Source: an uncultured Psychrobacter sp. (GTDB lineage Bacteria > Pseudomonadota > Gammaproteobacteria > Pseudomonadales > Moraxellaceae). Taken from it: a stretch of DNA of 64,000 bases. The stretch covers positions 1 to 64,000 of the forward strand of contig CANLXO010000015.1 in the NCBI GenBank assembly GCA_947495055.1. The letters run 5' to 3'. Each line of letters opens with the position of its first letter. Position 1 is the stretch's first letter. The translations under genes were made by a program, and so were the position numbers. The notes below the pieces were generated by a model. It was not told the DNA's origin. It made no database searches and was given only the letters and a program-made list of their open reading frames with translations. This document shows positions 20,855 through 29,494 of the stretch, in pieces.

Positions 20855-20880
20855 AGACCATCTATCACTATGGATGGTCT
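20855..20880 (+). promoter_or_regulatory. Hairpin in the leader of nqrM
   Basis: AGACCATC (20855-20862) and GATGGTCT (20873-20880) pair perfectly over 8 bp around a 10-nt loop, 22 bp before the nqrM start. There is no T run. It could be an operator, or an mRNA structure near the ribosome binding site. Confidence 0.5.
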
Positions 20881-20902
20881 GATATGAGTCGAGGTCTCCT
20901 CC

Positions 20903-21148
20903 ATGCTTAGTCAATTAATTCCAATGTTCGCCATTACCTTTACTGTATTCGTACTGTTTTTTGTCTTTATGGGTATCGGTTATATGTTCAAAAAACAACC
21001 GCTTAAAGGTTCTTGCGGCGGCGTCGCCAAATTAATGGGCGATGAGCAATGCTCGTTTTGTGGTGATGATCCCAACAAATGTGATTCTATGATTGCAGAG
21101 CAACAAGCTACCTCGTTAAATGCAGCTAAGTTAGGCAAATCTGTTTAA
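20903..21148 (+). CDS. nqrM: Na+-NQR maturation protein NqrM (DUF539)
   Basis: NqrM is a small membrane protein required to build active Na+-NQR, thought to deliver iron to the NqrD/E centre. The 81-residue product has one N-terminal span (about 7-28) followed by a cysteine-rich segment with C38, C50, C53 and C60 in CGG...CSFCGDDPNKC. This pattern and size are diagnostic of the family. In many genomes nqrM directly follows apbE; here nhaD separates them. Confidence 0.92.
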   Translation: MLSQLIPMFAITFTVFVLFFVFMGIGYMFKKQPLKGSCGGVAKLMGDEQCSFCGDDPNKCDSMIAEQQATSLNAAKLGKSV

Positions 21149-21578
21149 CCCATAGCTTTGTTTAGCATCTAGCTTTTATAGCAATCCGCACTTAAACCCT
21201 TTAGTACTTAGTATAGCCTAGCTTAGACTAGTATAACTTAGCTTAGCACAACTTAGCTTAGCATAATTTGGCATAGTCAAACTCTGCGACTGCTCATCAG
21301 TTTAGCAGTTACTTAACGCTGGTAGTACATAACCCCTCGTAGATATACAATAGTGCTGAGTGTTATCTTATACTCAGCACTATTGTAGATAACCTCCTAT
21401 ATTTCTTTGCGATAGCTTTACTCTATTACTCTTGCCCTCTTTAGGGTATAGAGTTTTTGTGGTTTATAGCGCATCTCATATATCGGCCACTTTATAGTGG
21501 AATTTTTTTGTTGTCGTTTAAAAAGTGCTCATTTGTTAGCCCTTTTGATGACTTACTTTTAATGGTAATCGGGTTGCT
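21149..21578. other. Intergenic region with repeats and a long hairpin
   Basis: No gene is supported in these 430 bp. The left half is rich in CTTAG/TAGCTTA words, including a 15-bp-period direct repeat at 21235-21263. The right half contains a perfect 16-bp inverted repeat at 21346-21387. A frame opening at 21457 overlaps the next gene out of frame and has no support. Confidence 0.6.
21346..21387. repeat. Perfect 16-bp inverted repeat
   Basis: TACAATAGTGCTGAGT (21346-21361) is the exact reverse complement of 21372-21387, with a 10-nt AT-rich loop. No T tract follows on either strand, which argues against a standard intrinsic terminator. Confidence 0.88.
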
Positions 21579-22835
21579 ATGTCTACTTCACCTCACTCAG
21601 CGCTCAAATCAAACACAGATACCAAGCCATCATCTAAGCTGCCGTCATCAAAGTTTACCTTTTGGGTCGTGCTCTGCGCTATTATTTTACTGGCGACCAA
21701 TATGCGCGCGCCTATCGTTGCCCTTGGCTCTATTGCACCCGTGGTGCAAGAGGCGCTACATGTCTCTGAAACCCAGATTGGTTGGCTTGGCGCGGTGCCT
21801 ATGTTGGGCTTTGCTGTGGGTTCGTTTATCTCGCCTACTATCGGTAAACGCTTTGGGCTTGAGAATACGCTTATCGCTATGATTGCGCTGCTGACTTTGG
21901 GCATGATGGTGCGCTCTGTTATACCGACTTGGACTGGGTTTTTGAGCGGAACGATTATGCTCACTTTAGCGATCGGCTTTGCCAATACGCTTGCAGCTCC
22001 TGTCATTAAGCAGCGCACACCTAATCATATTCCACTGATTACTGGACTCTTTAGTCTGACTATGACAGTCGTTGCAGGTATTGTCGCTGGCGTCGTTCTA
22101 CCTTTATCTGAATATGTGGGTTGGCAATGGGCGCTAGGTGGCTGGGCAATTTTGGGTGTGTTGGCACTTGTCGTCTGGACATTTTTGCGCTTGCGCCTTG
22201 GCTCATCAACGAATTTGATAGCACCAATAGCGGCTCAAGGGACATCGCATATCGCGATATGGCGCAATGCGTTTGCTTGGCAGATCGCGGTATTTATGGG
22301 GCTGCAATCTTTGCTTTATTATACCGTCGCTAGTTTTTTGCCCTCAATCTGGGTGAGCAAAGGTTTAAGCGCGGTAAAAGCAGGACAGATGGGTTCGGTG
22401 TTTCAGTTTATGGCACCTATTGCGATTATCAGTTTGACGTGGCTGGTCAACCGTGGTCGCCCCATTCAAGCGTTGACGGTGCTAGCTGCAGTACTCAACG
22501 TGGTCGGCGTCTTGGGTATGAGCTACCTATCGGCAGATTTAGCATGGCTATGGTCAGGGATGATGGGCGCTGGCTGCTCGGCGATCTTTACCTTGAGTAT
22601 GATGCTGTTCTCCTTGCGTACTTATACGCCTAATCAGGCGAGCGAGCTGTCTGGTATGGCGCAAACGGTCGGTTACCTGATTGCGTTTTTTGGTCCACTG
22701 GGCGCAGGCTGGCTCAATGAAGTCTCGGGAGATTGGAGTTTGCCGCTACTTCTGATATCGATCTTGATGATTATCAACGTCGTCGTGGCTTGGCTAATTA
22801 GTCGTCCTGTGATGATCGATGGGCGTACGGCATAG
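21579..22835 (+). CDS. MFS transporter, CynX/NimT-like
   Basis: The 418-residue protein has 12 predicted spans with a hydrophilic N-terminus of about 25 residues. Sequence such as TNMRAPIVALGSIAPVVQE in span 1 and LGAVPMLGFAVGSFISP in span 2 is typical of the CynX group (cyanate, nitroimidazole and other small-anion carriers). The substrate cannot be assigned. A downstream esterase gene starts 39 bp after its stop on the same strand, so they may be co-transcribed. Confidence 0.82.
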   Translation: MSTSPHSALKSNTDTKPSSKLPSSKFTFWVVLCAIILLATNMRAPIVALGSIAPVVQEALHVSETQIGWLGAVPMLGFAVGSFISPTIGKRFGLENTLIAMIALLTLGMMVRSVIPTWTGFLSGTIMLTLAIGFANTLAAPVIKQRTPNHIPLITGLFSLTMTVVAGIVAGVVLPLSEYVGWQWALGGWAILGVLALVVWTFLRLRLGSSTNLIAPIAAQGTSHIAIWRNAFAWQIAVFMGLQSLLYYTVASFLPSIWVSKGLSAVKAGQMGSVFQFMAPIAIISLTWLVNRGRPIQALTVLAAVLNVVGVLGMSYLSADLAWLWSGMMGAGCSAIFTLSMMLFSLRTYTPNQASELSGMAQTVGYLIAFFGPLGAGWLNEVSGDWSLPLLLISILMIINVVVAWLISRPVMIDGRTA

Positions 22836-22874
22836 TCGAATAGTTGACAATATTATCTATTAAAGGGAATTGAT

Positions 22875-23927
22875 ATGACTACTGTGAACAAAAAAACATC
22901 GGTAAATAATGCAATTGAGGCGGATTTACTACCCGCCGTTGCCAATTATCTAAAAATACTTAACGAGCAAGTACTACCTGCTTTTATCAAAACAGGTAGC
23001 GTCCCTAATGCAATCAATGCACGAGATGGTCTGGCAAATTTGACTCATACCTTTGTGACCCAAGCAGTAGATATCCCATTGATAATTGACAACATTGTGA
23101 AATGTGATGAACAAGCGACAGATGCTAGTGATACGCGCGCTTATGATGTACCCGTACGGCTTTTTTATCCCAGCTTGCCCGTAGACTCGGGAGAGTCAGC
23201 CACGACCTCTTTACCCGTGATGCTGTACTTTCATGGCGGCGGCGGTACCGCGGGTAGCGTCTCTGTTTATCATCAGATCTTATGCCGTTTGGCAAAACAT
23301 ACCAATCACATCATCATCGCGCCAGAATATCGCCTAGCCCCAGAAAATCCTTACCCTGCCGCGCAAAACGACGCTTGTACTGTGCTGCTTGGACTCAATA
23401 AACTACTTGCCCGCCGTCAAATAATGACAGACAAGATAGTGGTCGCAGGCGATAGTCATGGCGGCGCGCTAGTAACCAATCTATTACGTGATCCTAGGGT
23501 AAAAGCCTCGGATATAATAGAGAAAATCAGCGCGCAAGTGCTGATGTACCCTAGCGTCGACTTTACAATGAGTAGCCCCTCTGTTGAAAAATATGCCAGT
23601 GGCTACTTGCTCAGCCGCGTACGTATCGACTGGTATTTTAACCAATACTTTCAGAACAATGAATATACACAAGCTAAGTCCGCGCTATTTGCCAGTTTAG
23701 ACGACCTCAAGGGTCAGCCGCCTGCGCTTATTATCAATGCAGCCATTGACCCTTTATATGATGAAGGCGTCGCTTATGCTACCAAACTCAACCAAGCAGG
23801 CGTTGATGCGCAGCATATTACTTATGATAAGGTTATTCACGCTTACCTTAATATGGAAAACCTCAATCCTGATGTTTGCATGCAGACTTATACGGCTATC
23901 AATGCGTTTTTAAACAGCAAAATTTAG
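22875..23927 (+). CDS. Alpha/beta hydrolase, hormone-sensitive-lipase type
   Basis: This is a carboxylesterase-like hydrolase of 350 residues. It has the oxyanion-hole motif HGGGG (120-124), the nucleophile elbow GDSHG with S194, the likely acid D291 (IDPLYDEG), and H321 (VIHAYLN). The family normally has GDSAG, so histidine follows the nucleophile here. There is no signal peptide, so it is probably cytoplasmic. A ribosome binding site AAAGGG lies 9 nt before ATG 22875. The physiological ester is unknown. Confidence 0.85.
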   Translation: MTTVNKKTSVNNAIEADLLPAVANYLKILNEQVLPAFIKTGSVPNAINARDGLANLTHTFVTQAVDIPLIIDNIVKCDEQATDASDTRAYDVPVRLFYPSLPVDSGESATTSLPVMLYFHGGGGTAGSVSVYHQILCRLAKHTNHIIIAPEYRLAPENPYPAAQNDACTVLLGLNKLLARRQIMTDKIVVAGDSHGGALVTNLLRDPRVKASDIIEKISAQVLMYPSVDFTMSSPSVEKYASGYLLSRVRIDWYFNQYFQNNEYTQAKSALFASLDDLKGQPPALIINAAIDPLYDEGVAYATKLNQAGVDAQHITYDKVIHAYLNMENLNPDVCMQTYTAINAFLNSKI

Positions 23928-24055
23928 ACAAATACATGCTGATGACAAGGTTAAGAAACAACGCTCACCATTCCTAGACAAGCTACAAGTTACAAACTTG
24001 CTACTATAGTCAGTGCAAAGTAAAAGTCTAAATATAGTCCTACTACGGAACCCCT

Positions 24056-24835
24056 ATGTCCTTATCTTTAAACCCTATACCAATTAAAACAGCGAGCTTA
24101 GCCGTATTAATGAGCCTGTCTCTGATCGCCTGTAGTCCCACTAAGGATGAGCAAGCCACGGATGACGCTGTCGAAATTATAGCTCCAGTAGAAACTACCA
24201 ATAGTGCTGAGTCTGTTTCACGTGAAACTGAAAATACTAATGTGGTAGTCGTAGAACAGCCTATTACTATCCTAGCGCTGGGTGATTCACTCACCGAAGG
24301 CTTAGGCGTTGAGCGTGACGGTAATTACCCCGCGCAACTAGAAGCGACATTAAAAGAGATGGGCTACGTTAACGTCGATGTGGTCAACTCAGGCTTAAGC
24401 GGTGAAACCAGTACTGGCCTTGTTAATCGTCTCGACTGGGTGAGCCAGACTGAACCTGATATTACTATTCTAACCATTGGCGCTAACGATGCCATTCGCG
24501 GACTCGATGTAGCAACGATTGAAGATAACATTCGCACAGCAGTTAAACATCTACAAGATAATGGTAGCGAGGTTATCTTAGGCGGTATGCAGATTTATGA
24601 TAACTTGGGCAATGAATACGTGCAGTCCTTTTCAGATATTTATCCGCGAATTGCTGAAGATATGAATGTGCCGATGATCCCGTTTTTCTTAGAAGGCGTA
24701 GGCGGCGACCCTGACTTGAATCAAGCTGATGCTATCCATCCAACGAAGGAAGGCTATACGATTATCGTGAATAATAATATCTTGCCGGTGCTTAAGCCGG
24801 AGCTTGAGAGCATGGTGGCAAGCGCGCGTAATTAA
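24056..24835 (+). CDS. tesA: GDSL-type arylesterase/thioesterase I, predicted lipoprotein
   Basis: This is an SGNH hydrolase of the TesA group, which acts on acyl thioesters and aryl esters. The 259-residue product has a lipoprotein signal (SLIAC, C26) rather than the cleavable signal of E. coli TesA, then a Ser/Thr/Glu-rich linker. The catalytic blocks are GDSLTEG (S78), GANDAIRG (N144) and DAIHPTKEGY (D225, H228). The neighbours are the YbbA/YbbP-like ABC genes, as around tesA in E. coli. The linker coding sequence contains a perfect parS-like palindrome. Confidence 0.9.
   Translation: MSLSLNPIPIKTASLAVLMSLSLIACSPTKDEQATDDAVEIIAPVETTNSAESVSRETENTNVVVVEQPITILALGDSLTEGLGVERDGNYPAQLEATLKEMGYVNVDVVNSGLSGETSTGLVNRLDWVSQTEPDITILTIGANDAIRGLDVATIEDNIRTAVKHLQDNGSEVILGGMQIYDNLGNEYVQSFSDIYPRIAEDMNVPMIPFFLEGVGGDPDLNQADAIHPTKEGYTIIVNNNILPVLKPELESMVASARN
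24214..24229. promoter_or_regulatory. parS-like palindrome inside tesA
   Basis: The perfect 14-bp palindrome GTTTCACGTGAAAC is at 24215-24228. With its flanks it matches 15 of 16 positions of the general parS consensus TGTTTCACGTGAAACA, to which ParB/Spo0J binds. Confidence 0.6.
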
Positions 24836-24898
24836 AAATGCTTGCCAAACTACGCTTCACAAACCTATAGCCATAAAAATACCAGTCGAGACTGCCCA

Positions 24899-25597
24899 AT
24901 GACCGCTACACCTACCAACAATGCTCTACTTACCGCCGCAAACCTCAACAAAACCGTACAAGTCGGCGAGCAATCACTAGCGATTATTAAAGACGTCAGT
25001 ATCCATGTCGATGCCGGCGAGTTTGTAGTAATTATGGGCAAGTCCGGCTCAGGTAAATCTACCTTACTTGGTTTGCTAGCAGCGCTCGATTATCCAGATG
25101 GCGGCTCGGTTAAATTAGGCGAGCAAACCTTAAGTAGCCTTGATGAAGATAAGCTTGCCGCTATTCGTCAGCGTGATATGGGCTTTGTGTTTCAATCCTT
25201 TCATTTATTACCGACATTGACCGTGGCAGAAAATATTGCTTTTCCGCTCGATATTGCGCGGCGTCCTGACAATGTGCGGGTCGATGAACTCATCGATGCG
25301 GTCGGACTTGGGCATCGGCGTGATAGTTTGCCCAATCAATTATCTGGTGGTGAACAGCAGCGTACTGCCGTCGCCCGCGCTTTGGTATCACGTCCCAAAA
25401 TCGTCTTTGCTGATGAGCCAACGGGTAATCTAGACGAGCAAAACGCTGACCAAGTTATGCAATTGTTATTAGATTTGCGGCAACAAACCGGTTCAGCGCT
25501 GGTAGTTGTGACTCATGACCCTGCGCTTGCTGAGATGGCGGATAGAGTGATTACTATGCATGATGGGGTGATAGACGGAACTTACGCCAATGGATAA
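24899..25597 (+). CDS. ABC transporter ATP-binding protein, YbbA-like
   Basis: This is the ATPase of a MacB/LolD-type ABC system. It has Walker [10 protein letters not shown], the Q-loop [12 protein letters not shown], the signature LSGGEQQR, Walker [13 protein letters not shown] and the switch VVTHD. A TTG at 24842 would extend the frame by 19 residues with no homology; ATG 24899 gives a 232-residue protein of normal length. Its end overlaps the permease gene by 8 bp. Systems of this type act on envelope substrates rather than importing solutes; the substrate is unknown. Confidence 0.92.
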   Translation: MTATPTNNALLTAANLNKTVQVGEQSLAIIKDVSIHVDAGEFVVIMGKSGSGKSTLLGLLAALDYPDGGSVKLGEQTLSSLDEDKLAAIRQRDMGFVFQSFHLLPTLTVAENIAFPLDIARRPDNVRVDELIDAVGLGHRRDSLPNQLSGGEQQRTAVARALVSRPKIVFADEPTGNLDEQNADQVMQLLLDLRQQTGSALVVVTHDPALAEMADRVITMHDGVIDGTYANG

Positions 25598-28217
25598 GCT
25601 CGCAAAAAACAATCAAACTCGTCATCATGTCGATGATAATTCAAGCGCTGCTGACAGTATAATAAGCCAGCTTTTCGCCTCCACCCTTGGCACCAAAGCC
25701 CTCACCCGCAGCTGGTGGCGACGCTGGGTATATCCCGTTTTATTCTTAATTACTCTAACGCTATCGCTTGCCACTTACCTGACACTTGACTCGATTCAGC
25801 AAGCGGTGAATACCTATATCACCGATAATCAGCGCGCGCTGGTCGGTGGCGATTTGGTACTCGAGAGCAATCAAGACTGGCCCGCGCAAGTATTAGAGCA
25901 AGTGCGCAGCTTGCCTGACGATCAAGTTGTCTATGACCATCAGTTTAGCTCCATGGCGGTGACTGAAAAGCAAACCTTATTGGTGCGCATAAAAGGCGTT
26001 ACTCCTGCCTATCCTTTGTATGGAGAGGCACAAACCGCCTCCGGCAAACCTTTGTGGCAACAGTTAAGGCCAGACACTATCGTCATTGCGCCAGAGGTGT
26101 TACAAGGGTTAAATGCTAGCGTTGGCGATACGGTTGCTATTGGTGATGGGCAATTTACTATCAGCGATGTGCTGACCAAAGAGCCAGACCGCCCCTTGAG
26201 CGCCTTTGATTTTGGCGGGCATGTATTGATGCAAGAGGACGCGCTGGAGACGACCAATCTGCTCGGTCAGCGTAGCCGTGTGCGTTATCGTATTGAGATG
26301 GCAGGCGACGAGGACACCATAGCCGCATTAAATGAGCAATTAGAGCAAACCTTAACCAGCTATCCTAACATCAGGCTTTCTGATATCGATAGCGAGGACA
26401 CGCAGGTCTCGCGCATCTCTGACAATGTATTAATGTTTTTAAAATTACTAGTCATCGCGGTACTGCTACTATCCGCCGTCGCTATGTATGGCGTCATCAC
26501 TGCCTTTGTCACCAAACAGCAAGCCAATAATGCCATCCGTATGGCGATGGGCGAACCGGCCCGTCAAATCAAAGCCAGCTACTATCGGCTGTTATTGGGC
26601 ATGTCCATCATTGCCAGTATCGCCTCCGTGGTGCTTAGTCTCGGGCTATTAAAAGTCGGTCAGCCTTATCTCACCGCTATTTTGCCTGAAGACCTTGGCT
26701 TAGCAATTAGTCCGCTTAGCATCATCAAAACGCTGATTATCGCTATTATATTGACCTTGGTGATTACCCAGCGCGGCCTTAATGAGCTGAGTACTACTAA
26801 ACCCGCTACTCTACTTAATCAAGGCGCAAGTCAACAATCAGGAAAGCAACCTTGGTATCAGCGCACGCCCCTACTCTGGTATGGGGGGATGTTTATCGGT
26901 CTGTATTTATTCTTCACTTATGAAGTCGGCTCTTGGCGCTTATCAGCGCAACTGCTTATCGGGTTGATTGGCTTTGTCGCTATATTTTGGGCGCTGGCTC
27001 GCGGTTGGCTGTGGCTATTATCACGCTTGGCAAAAAATAAAAACATCAGCTGGATGCAGCGTATCGCCATTCATAATCTGGCACGCAAAGGCAATCAATC
27101 AGCGCTATTCTTCGTCACGCTGTCGCTATCGGTCGCGGTATTGACCCTGATTACTACTTTAAACCACAGTATCAACGCCCAGTTCGTCAACGCCTATCCT
27201 GAAGATGCGCCCAATATATTCTTGCTTGACGTGCAAAGCGAGCAACACGACGCGATTAATAATATCATTGGCACACCGGTCAGCTACTACCCCGTCATTC
27301 GCGCGCGTATCGTCACCGCTGGCGGCGTGGCGGCAGAAGATATCGAAGCCACTCAAGGGGCGGATGACCCAACGCGAGTGTTCAATTTAAGCTACGCCGA
27401 TACGATTATGGATACTGAATACATCGTCGATGCGGTCACTAATAACGAGCTATATAGCCCTATCGACGGTCAAGACTCTACTAAGTCCGCACTGCAACAA
27501 GTACAGCCGTTATCTATCTTAGACAGTGCTGCCAGTCTGCTAAACGTCAGCATGGGCGATGAAGTGGTGTTTAATATTCAAGGTATTGAAATAACTGGAG
27601 AGATTACCAGTATCCGCTCACGCTTCGAGCGTGGTCCCAGTCCTTTCTTTTATTTTTTATTTGAGCCTGAGCTGTTAGCCGCCGCCCCGCAAATCCAATT
27701 TGCCACCGCGCATATCCCTGAGGACAGTATCGCTGAGGTGCAAGGACAGCTGGTACGCGAATTCCCAGCCGTTACTACGGTTGACGGTACGGCTATCGCT
27801 GAGCAAATCCAAGGTCTCGTGCAGCAGATGAGCCGTTTGGTCTATGTCTTTACCTTACTGGCACTACTTACGGGCATTATGGTGCTGATTAGCTCGCTAC
27901 TGTCGACTTCACAAGATCGGATGCAAGAGAGCGCGTCATTCCGATTATTAGGGATGCAAAAGCGGGATTTATATCTGCTTAATATCTTAGAGATTGGCGT
28001 ACTTGGCGTTAGCGCGGCGGTGTTTGCGATGACTATCGCTAGCGTCGGCTCGTGGTTTGCGATTACCCAGTGGTTTGACTTACGCTATAGTGTGCCATGG
28101 ATGAGCTTAGGTATTGGCGGCGGGCTGCTGTTCGCCCTGCTGCTGGGTATTGCGATCATTTATGTACGCTTGGTGATTGGGCGTGGGATTATGGCAAGGG
28201 TGCGGGCGATGGTTTAA
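25590..28217 (+). CDS. ABC transporter permease, YbbP/FtsX-like
   Basis: This 875-residue inner-membrane protein has the YbbP layout: one N-terminal span, a periplasmic domain, clusters of spans around 285-400 and 430-530, a second periplasmic domain, and three C-terminal spans with FtsX-type sequence (LLSTSQDRMQESASFRLLGM). It pairs with the preceding ATPase, with an 8-bp gene overlap. The product is a little longer than E. coli YbbP because of a polar N-terminal extension. A terminator follows. Confidence 0.9.
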   Translation: MDKLAKNNQTRHHVDDNSSAADSIISQLFASTLGTKALTRSWWRRWVYPVLFLITLTLSLATYLTLDSIQQAVNTYITDNQRALVGGDLVLESNQDWPAQVLEQVRSLPDDQVVYDHQFSSMAVTEKQTLLVRIKGVTPAYPLYGEAQTASGKPLWQQLRPDTIVIAPEVLQGLNASVGDTVAIGDGQFTISDVLTKEPDRPLSAFDFGGHVLMQEDALETTNLLGQRSRVRYRIEMAGDEDTIAALNEQLEQTLTSYPNIRLSDIDSEDTQVSRISDNVLMFLKLLVIAVLLLSAVAMYGVITAFVTKQQANNAIRMAMGEPARQIKASYYRLLLGMSIIASIASVVLSLGLLKVGQPYLTAILPEDLGLAISPLSIIKTLIIAIILTLVITQRGLNELSTTKPATLLNQGASQQSGKQPWYQRTPLLWYGGMFIGLYLFFTYEVGSWRLSAQLLIGLIGFVAIFWALARGWLWLLSRLAKNKNISWMQRIAIHNLARKGNQSALFFVTLSLSVAVLTLITTLNHSINAQFVNAYPEDAPNIFLLDVQSEQHDAINNIIGTPVSYYPVIRARIVTAGGVAAEDIEATQGADDPTRVFNLSYADTIMDTEYIVDAVTNNELYSPIDGQDSTKSALQQVQPLSILDSAASLLNVSMGDEVVFNIQGIEITGEITSIRSRFERGPSPFFYFLFEPELLAAAPQIQFATAHIPEDSIAEVQGQLVREFPAVTTVDGTAIAEQIQGLVQQMSRLVYVFTLLALLTGIMVLISSLLSTSQDRMQESASFRLLGMQKRDLYLLNILEIGVLGVSAAVFAMTIASVGSWFAITQWFDLRYSVPWMSLGIGGGLLFALLLGIAIIYVRLVIGRGIMARVRAMV

Positions 28218-28243
28218 GCGTATTCAATTTTATCTTTGCAAAG

Positions 28244-28268
28244 AAAAATCCCTTAAAGGGGATTTTTT
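28244..28268 (+). terminator. Rho-independent terminator after the ABC permease
   Basis: AAAAATCCC (28244-28252) pairs with GGGATTTTT (28259-28267), flanked by A and T runs. It marks the left edge of the restriction-modification island. Confidence 0.85.
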
Positions 28269-28448
28269 GATTGTTGAAAGTTTAGTAAGAATTGATGGCG
28301 AGTTATTTGTAGCTAATCCTGTTATCCGCTATTATCTGCCAGTCTAGGCTAAACTACTTTCTAATCTAGATCTGATTTGAATATTTTACATATTCACTTA
28401 ACTCATTACTTAAAGTTTACTTATATATTCCTAAGTTAATAACTTTAA

Positions 28449-28493
28449 TGCTACTTATAGTCTGTAGACGAATAGTGTTCATAAATGAATAAT
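28449..28493 (+). promoter_or_regulatory. C-protein operator (two C-boxes) and C/R promoter
   Basis: ACTTATAGTC (28453-28462) is followed after TGTA by GACGAATAGT (28467-28476). This is the two-half-operator layout of C-protein-controlled restriction systems, with the same spacing as I recall for Esp1396I. A -35-like TAGACG (28465-28470) and a -10-like AATAAT (28488-28493) are 17 bp apart. The second operator overlaps the -35 box, as expected for activation and then repression by C protein. Confidence 0.75.
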
Positions 28494-28499
28494 AAATCG

Positions 28500-28712
28500 A
28501 TGAATGAAATAACAAAAACTTTTGGAAAAAATGTAAAGTCTTTTCGCCTTGAATTAGGTATTTCTCAGGAAGATTTAGCATTGCGCGCTCATTTACACCG
28601 TACATATATTGGTTCAGTTGAACGTGGCGAGAGAAATATTAGCTTAGAAAATATTATCTGTATCGCAAGTGCGCTTCAAGTAGCGCCTAGCGACTTACTA
28701 AAAGGAATATAG
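28500..28712 (+). CDS. Restriction-modification controller (C) protein
   Basis: This is a small helix-turn-helix regulator of the Xre/C-protein group. The helix-turn-helix runs through LGISQEDLALRAHLHRTYIGS and the following VERGERNIS, both typical of C proteins. It times expression of the endonuclease after the methyltransferase. The frame also opens at ATG 28485 (75 residues). I chose ATG 28500 (70 residues) because a -10-like box at 28488-28493 would start transcription at about 28500, giving a leaderless mRNA as in several C operons. The choice is an inference. The endonuclease gene begins 7 bp after its stop. Confidence 0.85.
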   Translation: MNEITKTFGKNVKSFRLELGISQEDLALRAHLHRTYIGSVERGERNISLENIICIASALQVAPSDLLKGI

Positions 28713-28719
28713 TTCAATA

Positions 28720-29475
28720 ATGGATTCTCCATACGCAAACCAACCCAAAGAAAATTGGAAAAATATTACTCAACGATTAGTTAACGAATATCCTATAAGT
28801 ATACAGGAAATTCTCGAAATAGCGACTTTAGCTTGGAATAATATATGGAACACCTCTATTGGTGGACATATATCTATCAATGAAGTAGGTTTAACTGCTA
28901 GTAATATCGGTAATTTTTTTCAACAGTTATATATACATGAACTAGTATTGCGACATCCTAATAAATGGAGAGAGCAGAGTAATAAATCTGATAAAGACAT
29001 AGTATATATATCAAATAATTATTTTTCTACAGAAATGAAAACTTCTGGACAGGCAGGCTACTACTTATATGGTAACCGTAGCACCAGTCAAGAAGTTTCA
29101 CAAAGGGCAACTAGTGGAAAAGATAAATCTGGTTACTATATTACTTTGAACTTTCATGGTCAGGTAATGACTAGATTACGTATTGGTTGGATTGATGAAA
29201 ATGATTGGTTGGGACAATCCTCGCAAACTGGACAGTCAGCCACTCTTAGTTCTGAAGTATACGAGCACAAACTTATTGACATTTCAGGTAGTTATATTCG
29301 TCACAGTCCAATAATTCTCTTAGACAATGTAGGTTCAGTAGCTGCATCAAAGCTTAATCAAATTGGAATTTACACTTTCAATGATTTAGCTCTTTATCAA
29401 GGCAATGAATTTGACAAGCATAAAACAACATTAGAGCGCTTTTATAGAACGCATGGACTTGCCTATCCTTGTTAA
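28720..29475 (+). CDS. Type II restriction endonuclease, probably ScaI family
   Basis: This 251-residue protein lies between a C-protein gene and a DNA methyltransferase gene, which is the main evidence for its role. It has a plausible PD-(D/E)XK core: D93, and E105-M-K107 in STEMKTSGQ. Downstream are GNRSTSQ, SGYYITLNF and RIGWIDENDW, which resemble what I recall of ScaI-type enzymes (recognition AGTACT). Base composition is clearly more AT-rich than the flanking chromosome. The specificity is an inference; the N4-cytosine type of the partner methylase fits it. The gene ends 19 bp from the convergent methylase gene. Confidence 0.75.
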   Translation: MDSPYANQPKENWKNITQRLVNEYPISIQEILEIATLAWNNIWNTSIGGHISINEVGLTASNIGNFFQQLYIHELVLRHPNKWREQSNKSDKDIVYISNNYFSTEMKTSGQAGYYLYGNRSTSQEVSQRATSGKDKSGYYITLNFHGQVMTRLRIGWIDENDWLGQSSQTGQSATLSSEVYEHKLIDISGSYIRHSPIILLDNVGSVAASKLNQIGIYTFNDLALYQGNEFDKHKTTLERFYRTHGLAYPC

Positions 29476-29494
29476 TTCTATATAGGGATATTTA

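Noticed and set aside
21457..21882. 141-residue frame overlapping the start of the MFS gene
   Set aside because: It overlaps the clear MFS gene out of frame and the translation has no family features.
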